64,000 nt of DNA, from assembly GCA_905178155.1 (NCBI GenBank), contig CAJINV010000005.1:6780153-6844152 (forward strand), given 5' to 3'. The DNA is from Amoebophrya sp. A120. Lineage: Eukaryota > Sar > Dinophyceae > Syndiniales > Amoebophryaceae. Position numbers and translations under genes: made by a program. A model generated the notes under the pieces. The model was not told the DNA's origin. It did not search any database and saw nothing but the letters and a program-made list of their open reading frames with translations. This document shows, in pieces, positions 1-13,600 of the stretch. Position 1 is the first letter of the stretch; every line of letters begins with the position of its first letter.

Positions 1-128
1 AGTAGAGAGCACCAGCATCAAACTTGAAGCATAGAAAATCGTGATGTTATGGACGAGGAGCGAAACGTCTGGCTCTTGGGCAATGTTTTAGGAGTTATTC
101 TTTTTCGTAAAACAAAAGTCAAACTACC

Positions 129-3100
129 ATGTACCACCGGGGCGGAGGCGGAGCCGGTGGACCCGGCGCAGCTACTTCCCCCGAGAATTACACTGGCGCT
201 CTGCCCGACGGCAAATTTAACCTTCAAGCCGGGGGCTCGCACTCTAGTTCCTACGACCCCGATAAAAATTCGTCTCGACATAATTGCTCCCGGGCACCAG
301 ATGTTGAACTCGGGTCCGGGCAGTACCGGGATCCCGAATCGGGGGATATTGTTTACTCGCAGTCGCCACTTTGGAAGGACAAAGAGAACCACCTGCAGAG
401 CAGCACCAGCAGCTACTTCCAACTCAATTCCCGGACGGGAAGTCGGCAGCATTTGATCCTGCAGTTCCGGCAAACAACCGTGAAAGCGTTAGCAACTTTC
501 CGTGCCTGCCCGGAACTGTTCTTAACCGTCTCGCTCTTCTGCATCAGTGCGACAATTTACATTTACGTCTATTGTCTCAGTAGTTCTTCTACTTCGAGCG
601 GTTCTTCGTTGTTTTTCGCCGATGCAGATGATTATATGGGAATTGAAGCTGAATACGAAAGAACAAATAGAAGAATAACCGCCGGTGCTGCAGCTTCAAC
701 ATCTGCACAAGAAATAAATCTCGAAGATGAACTGCCTACAAAGAGGACTTCCATGACGGCACTCCCAACCACAAACATCGACCCCGCGGAGGCGGGTATC
801 ACACCTATGGACCCGAAGAAATTTTCAACTTTAAGTACGACGAGTTCCGCGACCCCGGTGGTTTTGCCGACGTCTAGGAAGGCACGGAAGGTGACGGATT
901 CTTTTCTCTCGGAGAGCTCGAAAAAGAATCACGCGGAACGACTAGCGAAATTTGGCCAGTATGTGAAAAGAAAAAATGCTTCTTCAACAACATCTTCCAA
1001 AACAACCAAGGATACAACAAAAATCACACCACCACCGCAAGCTGCCGCACCCAGCACGAAAATAGATGGCAGAATACTGAACGAGGACAAGGTGAAGAGC
1101 GCCGAGCAGGTGATTTTGACGTTGCCGATGACTATTCAGGAAAAAACCGCGTTCGAACTAGCAATAGAAATTTCGGACTACATGCAAACCAATTTCGAGG
1201 ATGAGAATGAAGAGCCAAAACCTGCAGAAGAAGCGAAAGAAGCAGCAAAAACCGCAGATGACAAAGCAACTGCGGCTGCAACTGCATCATCCACAAAAGA
1301 GCAACCTGATGAAATCAAAAGTGGAAAGAAATCAGCTGCAGATCAAGTAGATTCTGCTAATACCGCAGGGTCCTCGTTCAGGATGTCGGCCATCCTCCCC
1401 CAGCAGCTATCGCAGATCATGATCAGCAAACTGAATATGGGTTCGACATCGGTAAACAACGGTCGGGATTTTGAGCAGGAGCTGGTGATATCGTTGTCGA
1501 AACAGCAAGTGGACCAGGATTTGGATGGGAGAATAGATCTGATCGAACTAATATCAAATACAAATTATGTCATCTGGGTCTGGAAGGATGCAATGTTTGT
1601 CATGCACATTTTGCATGACTCCTGATGTCTGTGATGCATGCCCTAGCATGACAGATTTTGTGAGGGCTTCTTGATGCCTATATCGCATGAGAAATGCCCT
1701 CTCGCCCTGGCAAAAACTGGACCTCTTTTGCTGTTCATGCAATTCAGATTTTCGTAGAATTCAGACGCAGCATCACAAGTTGCATCCTTCCAGACCCAGA
1801 CAGAGACATATTTGCAATGCATAGCTAACAGATCTTTTCAAAACCACCCACGTGCCGAAAGAGAAGAACAAGGACGGTTCCGAGCATTTCAACTACGACT
1901 GCGGAATGCTCGACATTTTTGACAAACTTTCTCGGGGCGAAAGTGGGGGGCTGATCGCAGCAGAGGTGGTGGACGGGGCGTATGAGATGCTGTATGGACT
2001 CGCCAGGGATCATTCACGTATTAGTGATCTGAGTTTTTGCGTATGGCATTTTTCACCATGCTTTTCATGCATCACTGGCTTACCTTTGTCTCGCATGCCG
2101 AGCATGACAAGTTTATTCCATTACAACTAAACAAAACCAGACGACCCCCCGACCCAGACGCAGCAATACTGCCCGGACGGGCAGAACTCGGTCTACGTCT
2201 GCGATGCGGGGAACAAGTCGGGCAAATTTAACGACTTCCTCACCACGGACTTCCAGCACGAGGACAATCCCGGCGCGGAACCGCTGGAGATGGACCAGAG
2301 TCTGTTATCAAATGCAAATATGTCTGGGTCTGGAGGGTTGCAAGACTTGTCATGCAGGTTTTCCATGACGTCGCGTGAGGTCTGTCATGCATGACCTAGC
2401 ATCACGGAGTTTGTGTGACCTCTAGAGATTGTTTCTCAACAACTTGGTCAAAAGTGGACAGCTTTTGGTAATCATGCAACACAGGTTTCTGCACTATCCA
2501 GAATTGGCATGACAAGTTCCACCTTTCCAGACCCAGACATATTTGCAATGCATATCTGTGTAAGCTCTACAACTTTGCTTTCAGTTCGAACATCAAGCAG
2601 GCGACGGCGGAGCAGGTGAAGCAGGTCGGGCAAGCGTGCGAGGGTTTGATGAGTACAAGCGGGCAGAATTGCTGTCACTGGGTGCCTATCAAATGTAAAA
2701 ATGTCTGGGACTGGAAGATTGCCAGGTTTGTCATGCACATTTTGCATGACTCCTGATGTCTGTGATGCATGCCCTAGCATCACAGATTTTGTGAGGGCTT
2801 CCTGATGCCTATACCGCATGACAAATGCTCTTTCCGTGTAGCGAAACTTGGACTCTCTTTGCTGCTCATGCAATACAGATTTTTTTAGAATCCAAAATCA
2901 GGTTGACAAGTTGGATTCTTCCAGACCCAGACATTTTTACAGTTGATAGTGCCGGAAGATAAAGAGAAGAACGCGTGTCGGCCTTACTACCGGGTAAGCA
3001 CTACATTCAATTATCTGAGATTGATCTGAAAAAATGTGAATCCGAATATCATCGTACTATGATAAATCTGACTACTTACTAGACTTCTGCGAGTCCCATG

Positions 3101-3767
3101 TAAAGATCATGACAGATGTTTCAAAAAAATCATAAATGAAAAATTAAAATTCCTTAGTGTCTCCAGCCTGCACCGAAGGAACCGGAACAAGTGGAGAAGG
3201 AGAAAGAAGCAGCTGCACCAGCAGCTTCCAAGACAAGCTATCCTCAGGAAAAACGTCCCCGCCGCAGAGAGAAGCTGGAAACTTTGCAACACAAATCAAC
3301 AAGGTTTGGCTGTTGCGCATGACAGGTTCTTTGGGCTCGCGGTGTAATCCTGTGTAGCTAGTGCAGCCGCATGAGAGATCGACACCCCTATCCTGATTCT
3401 AGCATGACAAACTCCCAGATAGGAGCATTGGAAGTCGCCTGTCATGTGGCTGTGCATGAGAAACTTTTTAGGCGTGTAGATTTGCAAGACAACTTGAGGG
3501 GGCATTGTTCCTCACAATACAAGCAGTTCCTGGTTCTCCTCGAGCCAAGATGCAGACGACAAAAAATCCGCGCAACCTGCCCAATATCAAGAAGTGTACG
3601 AGGACGACACGCTGGGCGACATTGGGCCTCTGTCGCACTTCTACCAGCCCGTGAAGGTGGACACGATCCTGCCGCCCTTTGGATACAAGCAGGGGGAGAA
3701 GAAGTTCAACGTGAACGGCGTCAGCGGCTCCGGGAATCCGGACGACAAACTACCCGGGGACTTGTGA
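129..3767 (+). CDS. Membrane-anchored EF-hand protein, unknown function
   Basis: Seven exons: 129-1551, 1829-2017, 2141-2305, 2560-2686, 2954-2993, 3167-3238, 3525-3767, giving 752 aa. Four introns are introners; 2018-2140 and 2994-3166 are GT-AG. The acceptor of the latter could lie 9 nt upstream, which is also in frame. The protein has a Gly/Ser-rich N-terminus, one hydrophobic segment (about residues 127-149, likely a membrane anchor), a Thr/Ser/Lys-rich linker, and a canonical EF-hand loop (residues 462-473, D at positions 1, 3 and 5, G6, I8, E12) followed by helix ELTDLFK. The rest is Cys-containing (YCPDG, YVCDAGNKSG, NCCHWVP) and ends PGDL. Calcium binding is inferred from the loop. 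I do not recognise the family. The ATG at 49 opens a different, short frame and was not used. Confidence 0.72.
1552..1828 (+). mobile_element. Introner, family A (subtype A1)
   Basis: Ends TATCAAATAC... and ...GCAATGCATA with the inner repeat TCTGGGTCTGGAAGG / CCTTCCAGACCCAGA. Target duplication ACTAA/GCTAA (one mismatch). Removal joins I-E-L-T-D-L-F directly after the EF-hand loop. Confidence 0.88.
2018..2140 (+). other. Conventional GT-AG intron
   Basis: Starts GTATTA and ends AACCAG. Removal joins R-D-H-S-H-D-P-P in frame. No terminal inverted repeat is visible, but it contains GCATGACAAG and CATGCATCAC motifs like those inside introners. Confidence 0.75.
2306..2559 (+). mobile_element. 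Introner, family A (subtype A1)
   Basis: TATCAAATGC...GCAATGCATA with the TCTGGGTCTGGA inner repeat. Perfect target duplication TCTGT. Removal joins D-Q-S-L-C-K-L-Y. Confidence 0.9.
2687..2953 (+). mobile_element. Introner, family A (subtype A1)
   Basis: TATCAAATGT...CAGTTGATA, perfect target duplication GTGCC. Removal joins H-W-V-P-E-D-K. Its interior is the reverse complement of the element at 20526-20800. Confidence 0.9.
3239..3524 (+). mobile_element. Introner, family B, eroded 3' end
   Basis: Starts TATCCTCAGGAAAAACGTCC; the 3' repeat is degraded (GGGGGCATTGTTCCTCACAA). Perfect target duplication CAAGC. Removal joins K-T-S-S-S-W-F. It probably still splices although the terminal stem is weak. 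Confidence 0.78.
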
Positions 3768-4691
3768 GTGAGTGGGAGTCTGGTGGTTGCTCGCGCGTAG
3801 TTTTCCAAGAATATTGACCACGGAGGACTAGTACACACAGAACGAGCCAAGTTTTTTTCATAGCAGTTCTCGTGAGATCATGACATTGATGTTTTCTTGT
3901 GCCAGGAAGAAGAATCTGCACCGACATTTTTAGCCGTGCCACAGCGTTAGAATTTACCTAACGAATGAACGCAAAACAAGAGACTCAATATATATCGAAA
4001 AAAGAACCTCATCAACTACAAAATTGTCCAATTATTCAACGCAAGCAAGCAAGATGATTAAGCAGAAATAATAACGCGCTCGGAATGCATTCGCAAAATA
4101 GCAGATACTACACCCAGAAACGCAAAGAATTTTTTTTCAAACGACTTTCTGTCCCGACCAAATAAATGGACCTCTCTGGCGGTTGCGGCATGTTGGTGGG
4201 AACGGCCTTGACCTCGGCCTCTTGTCCTCTCGTCCGAGTTCGTTTTCTATTAAGAAACAGGAACTATTTATACTCCTCTTCGTCATTTTTTGATCAGTGT
4301 CGTTCATGATCATCACCGTCGTGGTCGTGGATTTTCGCTCGAAAAAATAACATACCTAAAATTTGGTATGTCAGTACTAGAGGGCAAGCCGTAGTACAAC
4401 CAGCACCAGGACGAGAGATTGAGACAACACTGTAATTGTGGTTTCGTCGAGTACTTCTATGATGAGGGCTGTGCAGTTTTTTGTTGAGCGTCTGGTGCCA
4501 TGAGTGAGCGTTTTTCTTCTAGCACTTTCCATCTGATGAAAGCCCAGCTATTATCGCTTCGGCAATATGAATATACAACTTATCGCGAGATTCTCTAGGT
4601 CGAGGAAGTACAACACGACGGTAGCAGAATCATCTACAGAGCTAGGCTTTCGTTTAGTGGCGGCCGGACACCAAAAACTAAACAAAAAAGC
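3768..4691. other. Intergenic, no gene seen
   Basis: AT-richer sequence between the EF-hand gene and CFAP57 copy A. I see no ORF with coding character, no RNA gene and no introner pair. Confidence 0.6.
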
Positions 4692-7600
4692 ATGAGTTGT
4701 ACCAACCACGGTCACAACTCTAGCTCCTCCGGGTGGACCGGAGCGAACACGACCTCGATTGAGCAGCACAAATCCACATCCTCCTCTTCCACGGCGAACC
4801 CCAACAACCCAGATGGGTCGCACCAGCTCTCGTACCGGGGTTGCTTCGGGCTCAAAGGAGACGTCCGGAACAATGTGCACTTTTTCGAGGAGTCACAAAT
4901 CGCCTACCCGGCCGGGCACACAACCGTGCTGTATTACATGGAGCAAAAGCAGCAGCGATTTTTTCCCGGGACGGAGGGAACGGAAGAGATCACCTGCATG
5001 GCGCTCTCGCCGAATAAAAAGTACATATTTTTTATTTTGTCATGCGGCTGCTGCATCAGATGACATTTTTGTCATGCGCGCTGCTGCATATGGGTTTCTG
5101 TTTGTGATGCATTTTTACCATACCTCTACCCAGGTACCTGGCCGTCGCGGAGAAAGCGACAAACCGGCACGGTGACAAGTATCAAATGTAAAATATGTCA
5201 ATTGGGTCTAGAAACTGAAACTTGTGATGCAAGTCTGTGAACGATAACTTATCGCGATAGGTGGCCAAGCATGACAAGTTTTTGAGCTCCCCCGCCGTGT
5301 TCCGTATTCCGCATGGCAGGCTTCATTTTTGCATGACAGGCAAGAGGATCTTCTTTTCGCGGCTAAGCATCACAGACGAGGTACGAATCATGCCAGACAA
5401 GCATGACAAAATCTTCATGGACTCTTCCAGACCCAGACACATTTGCAATGCATAGCAAGCCAATAGTGACGATTTACGACCTGAATTCGCTGAGGAAAAA
5501 GAAAACCTGTTGCTACCTCGACTGCGACTCCCCAATAATAATTTCCATGGCCTTTGACCAGCACTCGAAATTGTTGTTGACGCAGATGGGGCCCAGCCCG
5601 AGTGGGAAGCACGACTACACACTGGTAGCCTGGAGCTGGGAGAAGGCCAAACCAATAGCAGCGACGAAGGTATTTCTTAGCAGTAGTTGTGGTAGCGGTA
5701 GTATGCATTGAAGAGTAACGTATCGTACTAGTATAAATCGCATGACAAATTTTCTCAACAAGGAAGCTGTAATTTGTAATGCAGATTCAGGTAGGAAAGC
5801 AGATATTTGTAAATGCATGACTGCGGTTTAAATCGTCATCCCTAATTTATTACTAGGTCGGCGCCACAGGGAACGTGTACGAGGTGTCTTTCAACCCGAT
5901 TGATTCCTATCATAAGGAAAAACGTCCCCGCCCCATAGTCAAGATGGGAAATCTGCTACACAAATCCACAACTTTTAGCTGTCACGCATGACAAGTTTGG
6001 GCTCGTAGTGTAATCCTGTTTAGCTAGTAAGGCAGCATCACAGGCCTAGCGTATCGTGCTGGTTGGAGCATGGCAAATTCCGAAACACGACTGCAAGTTG
6101 CTCCTCATGGGGCTCCGCATGAGAAATATTTTGAGCATGCAGATTTGCACTACAACTCTGGGGTGGGGACGTTTTTGCTCAGGATAATTCCACGACCTGT
6201 TTCTGTATTGGCGACAACCTGTTCAAGTTTTTCAAAATCCAAGAATCGGAGAACCTCATTCGGGCGATACCCTTATCAAATGCAAAAATGTCTGGGTCTG
6301 GAAGGTTGAGGCTTGTGATGCTAACTTTGGACTCTAAAAAAAATCTGTATTGCATGATCAGCAAGAGTAGTCTAGTTTGTGCTACGCGGGGAGAGCATTT
6401 GTCATGCGGAATAGGCATCCGGAAGCCCTCTAAAAATCTGTGGCGCTAGGTCATGCATTACAGACATCCTGGGTCATGCAAAATATGCATGACAAGCCCG
6501 GCAACATTCCAGACCCAGACGTATTTGCATTCGATAACCCTACCAACTGAACAAGCTGAAAGGCGGAAGTCAGAATTATTTGTGCCATACCTGGCTGCCA
6601 GACGACCGGTTGGTAGTAGGGACAGAAGGCGGTGAGCTGTTGCTATTTGACAATCAAGGGGAGTTTCTGGAGGTACTTATGATCTATGAATACATCAAAC
6701 AAAAAAAACAAAACTTTGTCGTTGAGTTAGTGCTGGTTAATACTTTTGTGATGTTTTGTTACATCAAGGAAACGAGTGCGCAGGACAGTTCTCGACGTCG
6801 TGGATGATGCATGCAAAGTCATTTCATGCAGCATGAGAAACAAAAACTCAAACTCACACTCAAACACAGGTCGTCTCCAAATCTGAGCCCCGGTCTCTGC
6901 AGTGCATTGGCGCCTTCGGAAAGGGTTTCGTCACCGGCGGCGATATTGAAGCGGAATCCCTCGGCTTGGGCACGAATATCATGAGAAAAAAGTGTGACAG
7001 TTACACTCTCTGATGGAAGACAAACACGACAGACAACCTCTGTCATGCAGGAAATGCTTGCCAGCCTCATGTCATTCGTGTTTTCCCTTATTTTATAGTC
7101 TGCGCATCACAGGTTTTCTTTGCCATGTCGAGCAATTTTGTGATGCAGAAACTCCAACGAGTCTGTAACTGTAACACTTTTTTCCTGTGATACCGAAGAT
7201 CAACGGGTTACTCCAAGTGTACGAGAAGGTGGATGAGAAGTCTTTCCACAAAGCAAAGGAATCGGAACTGGACGGCGGCGGGATCCGGTCCATAGCGATA
7301 AGTCCCAGCGACGAGGCGCTGTGTGTTACGACAACGACGTCGCAGTTGTATAAGCTGTCACTAGTTTCGTCGGAACTGCTGAACGAGGAGGACAAAACAG
7401 GGAAGTCGTTGTTTGAACCCGTTCTCACTCCCTTCCACAACGGGGCAATCAACGGCATGGACGTCTGTTCCACGAGGAAGTCGATGGTGGTGACTTGCGG
7501 CACGGATAAGACCGTCCGGGTGTGGAACTGCGCGGAGAAGATGTGCGAATTTTCGAAGCAATTCACCGAAGAACCTCTATCAGTGACCTTGCACCCCACC

Positions 7601-10600
7601 GGGTTTCTGATGGTTTTGGGGTTTGCGGACAAGCTGCGAGCGATGAACCTGCTCATGGACGATTTGAAGACGTTTAAGGAGGTAAATAGGACTAATTTGC
7701 TTGCAATAATATGACGCATGAGAAACTCAGTTGTTTCCCTGTTGCGAACTGCATCACAAATTGAACAAATGCATTTTGTTACATACATGCAGCGCTGCAT
7801 CGCAAAATATATGAAAATAATCACTCAAAGCTCCCCGTGAAAGCCTGCCGCGAAGTACAGTTCTCCCACGGCGGGCAGTATTTCGCCGCGGTAAACGGCA
7901 CGGTGCTTCAAGTCTACCACACCTACACCTGCGAACTGCTCTGCAGTTTCCACGGGTCTTTGTCCCGCCTCCGGACCATCACGTGGTCACAGGACGACAA
8001 CTTTCTCGCCACCGGCTCGGTGGACGGGTCGATTGTCGAGTGGAATCTGCAAACCCAGACGAAAGTCATGGAGTACAACACGAAGGGCGTTTCCTACTCC
8101 TCCATACTGTTGATCACAAACTTGGTGCAGCCAGCCAATCCAACCGGCGGCACGTCGGCGCAGGCGGCGGGGAGCGCGGGACAGGGCAACAACAGCGCAA
8201 ACAACCAAAACAACCCGAATTTGCCCATGCTTAAGCAGAACAGCATCTTTGCGTGCGGCTCGGACCGGATGCTGAAGGAGATAAAATCTTCCAATCTCCA
8301 ATCCTACGTCGATTGCGGGGTTACTCTCGGACAACTCGCGTCGTATGCATTGCAAAAGTATCGTACTCGTATAAATGCATTACAAATCTCCTCAGCATGA
8401 GAAATATAATTTGCAATGCGGATTTAGCTTTAGAAAAAAATTTGTAATGCATGACTGCAATTACTACGAGCGCGATACTTTTGCACAGGATACGTCGGCA
8501 GAAAACGCGATCTTCGCCGCCATCGCAGAACCCGAATCGAAATCCGCCCCGATGCGGATTATGCATTGCAAATATGTCTGGGTCTGGACCTGTGATGCAG
8601 AACTTCAACGACAACAAGATCTGTAATGCATGAATACCATTGGCCAGTTTTTTTGTCGTGCTGGATTGCAGTTTGTAATGCTAAACACGAATGAATCGGC
8701 AAGGAGCCGAGGGAAATTTCTCATGCTTTTTTGCCGTACAAGCAGCAAGTTTGCAATGCAAGGATCAGCAACACAAGTTTCCAGACCCAGACATATTTGC
8801 AGTGCATACGGATCTACAGAATACCCATCGGCGGGAACGTCTCGGCCCTGAACCAGCAGCAGCTCCCAGGCGACAGCAGTGGTAGCATCATGCAGAATAT
8901 CCTGTGCAAAAGTATTGTATTCGTATAAATGCATTACAAATTTCCTCAGCATGAGAAATAAAGTTTGTAATGCTGCCTTACCTTTAAGAAAAAGATTTGC
9001 AATGCGTGATTGCAATACACTTTTGCACGGGATATAGAACTATTCAGCGCACTCCGCCCCGGCAACGCGACTTCGCTTGTCCTACGACGAGTCGTTGCTT
9101 TTCAGTTCCGCGGAAGATGGGTGTCTGTTCATGTTCGAGATAAAAAGGAAAGGCGCGGCGAAGAAAAAGCGGCTGCAGGAGATGGATTTTGGTCTGCAGC
9201 AGGGGGTCAGCGACGAAATTCTGGTGACGAGGCACTTTTTGGAAAACAAGCAGAAGCAGGTGTCGGTGTTGGAGAAACAGGTTGAGGATCTACTGAACCA
9301 GATCGAATTTCAGCTCTCCCACCGCGATTCATTTCACAAGGAAAAGATGAACGAGTTAGAAGACAGATACGGGCAAGAGATAGAAGCGGAGCGGGCGAAG
9401 TACGACGCTTTGCAGCAAGAGAAAGCAGAAATGGACAGCGAGTATGAGGACCACATCCTGCAAATGGAGGAATTGCACCAACGGAATCTACAGGAACTGG
9501 AATGTACTATTTTTATTTAAACACGTTAAATTTGAATGATTATGTTTATGATTTCTTGATGTTGCCCCCGCCTACTTTGCAGATTTTTACGCCTCAACAG
9601 TTAGACATCTTTTATTTCCACATCGTAACAGCTTCCTTCCAGCAGAAGATGCAAGTGGAGGCCAACCGGTTTGAGAAACTGACGCAGCAAAGGGAAAAAG
9701 AGTCGCTCATCTGGGACCAGACAGTGAAAGAGCTGATAATACAATGAAAAATGCCCCCACCCCCGAATTTGCAAAAGTTTGTCATGCAAAGTTTCCAAAT
9801 GAAAGCTTTTTGTGTTGCATGAAGGGACTGCGAGCCTTTCTGATGCAGAATCTAGGTGCGCAAGGTGTCTTGTGCATAACAGATCCGGCTGCTGTGGGGC
9901 TCCTTGGCAACACAAATTTGAGCTATTCACCATGGAAAATTTGTGATGCTGAGACATGCAAGACGGGGAACGTTTCCATTGGAAAGGTTTGCTATACAAA
10001 TGCTGCCAAGTTCTGGGAGGGGGGCATTTTTCATTGTAATAGCTGACGGAAGCGCACAACAAACGGTTGGAAACGGATAGCAAGGCCTTGGAGGTGATGC
10101 TGGTGGAGGATTCCCTAACAAGACAACGAATCATGAGCGAGAAAGTGGACGAGGAAAAGAAGCATCGGGAAAAATTGGCGCAGTTAGAATTCGACGCGGA
10201 CGGGGAGATCGACACGTTGAAGGATAAGTACGAATACCGATTAGCGCAGGAAAAGGACGAGAAGGTGAGGCTCCGGGTATCGAAAGGAAAAATCCCCCCT
10301 CCCCATACCAAAACGGGATAATTCTGGATATTTGTTATGCTGATTTGAGGTTACAAATCGTCTCTGTATTGCAAGAAAGCAAATCCAAAACCCCGCCGCG
10401 TTCTGCAGGCAGTTTGTAATGCTGTATGTACTACGGAGGACACGCCTGCCTTGCTGGCGCCTACACCAAAGCGCCCCTACTCCGGCTTTGTGTGTGCCTG
10501 CAGTCTTCTACTGCAAGACAAAGCCGATTTGTGTACACAAATCCCGCATCACAGATTTCAATTTCGATATGGGGAGGGGGGATTTTTCCTTTTGATACCG

Positions 10601-13600
10601 GGGGCAAGCGGGGATCCACAGGAAGCACCACGAGGATTTGATATGAGAATGCACAACTCCCCTTCCCCCTCACTTGTATGGCATGAACAGCAACACAAGC
10701 AGCAGCAGAAAAGGGGCTTGTTTCGCATGACAAATCTGCGTGCGGATTGTAGTACTATTTGACTGAGGTTCCAAAATTTGCCATGCTAGCAGTTTCTACA
10801 AGCAAGGTGTGAGTTTGGTATTTTGCATTACAAATGAGGGGGAGGGGGAGTTGTGCACTCTCATATATGAAAAGGCAAATGGCGAAGAAGGAGTCGGAAC
10901 TCAAGCAGCACATGGAAGAGGCGAAAAGAAAACAGGACAGGATATTATGACCTGCTCAAACGTTACAATCTGAAACGTTTGTGTTGCGCGATTAGCATGA
11001 CAGACATGGACAGCGTTCCGTTTCCTGCAATACAAATTTCGCCAGATTGTAGTGGGGTTTGGGTCTCCGGAACTTGTCATGCGCAATCCTATGAGAGTTG
11101 GCTAGATAATGCACCTCTTGCATCAGAGATTTCCATATTCTAATGTAACGTTTGAGATTGTAACACCTGAGCAGGTTATAGATATCCCAGCTGAACCGGG
11201 AGAGAGAACATAACCTGAAGGAGATCCGGGAGCGGGACAAAACGATACACGATAAAGAGCAGAAAATTTATGAGTTGAAAAAACAAAATCAGGTATAAAA
11301 AACTCTAGATTGTCGTTTTGTGTTGTCATGCTTGATCATGTGCATATTGATAGAAAAATGGAAGAGCTTTATTTATTGCCATGGTTGCTTCTCGTTCTCC
11401 GCCTCCTGTGAATCTTGTTTATTATTCATCTCAACGAAATCGAAACACGACTTCTATCAGGAACTGGAAAAGTTCAAGTTTGTGCTCGACTACAAGATCA
11501 AGGAGCTGAAGGCGCAGATAGACCCCAAAAACGACGACATCCAAGCGATGAAGCGAGATATCCAGGGAATGGATACGGATCTGGAAGAGTACCATAGGAA
11601 GAATAAACTCCTGCAGCAGAACGTATTGAAGTTGAAGATTTTTGTTTCTGCTCTAGTTAGAACTACACGCTTCGCCACAGTCGGAGCTCATCGACAATGG
11701 GCTTCCGTTTGTAGTCGGCAAGGGGGGCCTGTCGGACGACTTCCGCTTATCTTCGGATAACGGAAGACGCGCGATGGGATTCGCAACAAAAAACGAGCTG
11801 ACCTCTATCTCCAGCATGTTCCGCAAGAAATTCCGGCACCGGTATACTTTTACCGGAAGCTTCAGCGGAGGCAGAAAGCGGAGGGAGTATGATCACATTT
11901 TGGTGAGATACAGGGATCGGGGGCTCTGCACGGCCTTCAGCGTCACCGACCAAACGCACACCAGATCGGACCACAGACTGGTGACAGCACGGATCGATGG
12001 CGCGGCAGTAAGGGTCCCGAGGGCGAAGGAACGCGCCGCGAAGCAGTTGCTGCGGCAGAAAGACAAGGCAGAGGACATCGACAGGAAGCTTCGGGAGGTG
12101 TTCACCGACGCGAAGCTACTGGAGATGGAAACGGGAGACGCCACGGCAGCACAGGTCTGGGACGGGTTTGAGGACGCAGTGAAGCCACTGATGGAACAGA
12201 TGGAAGAGGACTGGAAAAAGAACAAACCGGAACAAAGGCGGAAACCATGGATAACAGACAGAACATGGAAGACGATCATGGCGAGACGGAAGGTGGCAGC
12301 GAAGGGCAGCAGCCCAAACAAAAAAGCAGAGGCAAGGCTTAGGAGGCGAATAGAGATGGAAGTAAAGGAGGACAAAGAAGCATGGACGCGCGAGAGGCTG
12401 GAGGCAATGCGGAAAGCGGACAGCAGTGGCAATGCCCGGGGGGTGTATGAGGCCGTGCGGCAGCTCTCCGGGCGGGCGCGGGCGAAAGGACAGCAGAATC
12501 TGCCGGGGGGGGAGAGGCTTCATCTCGACTTCTGGAAGACGATTCTAGGGCAGGACAGACCGGCCGCGCCAAATGCACTGCAGAACACAAAAGCCTGGGA
12601 AAGGTGCGAAAAAATGCTGACCCGGGAGCCACCGCGACCAACCTGGACCACCGAAAAGACCGGAGCGCCAACAGATGCAGAGATCGACCAAGCAGTCAAG
12701 GAAATGAAGAAAGGCAAAAGTCACGCCGGCGACTTCCCTGCCGAATTCTTCACCCACTCGGAGGCCGCAAGACGGGTCGTCCGGGTGGTGGTGAGGAAGA
12801 TTTTTGAGGGACAGCCACCGCCACAGCAGTGGCTAGATGCGGAAATAGCTCTGCTACACAAAGCCGGCGCGCGCGCCGACCCAGCAAACTATAGGCCGGT
12901 GGCTCTTCTCCATTTTGGGGAAAAGCTTACCAGCCTCATAGTGCTCAAGCGAGTCCGCCAAGCAGCATACAGAAGCGTCAACAAAAAACAAAAAGGCTCG
13001 GTCCAGGGGCTAAGCTGCAGACACGCGGTCTTCACACTCCTGCGGGACATGGAGAACGCGATCAGAAACGGGGAGACGAGGGTCTACGACTTTATCGACT
13101 TCCAAAAGGCCTATGATTCCCTGGATTGGAGCAGGCTCAACACGATACTACGGTGGCAGGGATTCCCGGAAGACCTGGCCGAACTAGTAGAAAGATTGTA
13201 CAACAGCGCCACTTTTTGTCTGAAGCTGGGGCCGGGGAACAAGAGCAGCAAAGCAGGACAGCGGTCCGGAATAAGACAAGGCTCAAGCCTGTCCCCCCTG
13301 ATCTTTGTGTTGGTTCTCGACTTCGCACTCCGAGCATTCGAGGATACAATGCAAAGCTTAGGGCGGTGGGCGAGGTGCAAAGACGACTCGTTCCTGTCGT
13401 GGCTCGGGTTTGTCGACGATCTTGTAGTGAGGTCCGACACTCCGGAAGAGGCGCAGGAGGCTCTTCTCCAGCTGCAGGCTGCTTGCCGGTATGTTGGGCT
13501 GGAGCTGAATGCGAAAAAAACAGAGACCATGACCATAGGCCTAGCCCCGGAAACAAAAAACAACGAAGACGCAAGAAAGGAACGGGTGCGGCTTGAGTGC

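Noticed and set aside
18-473. Minus-strand 151-codon ORF and plus-strand 135-codon ORF at the window start
   Set aside because: Both overlap the first exon of the EF-hand gene in other frames. Only the frame from 129 continues coherently through the EF-hand and across the introners.
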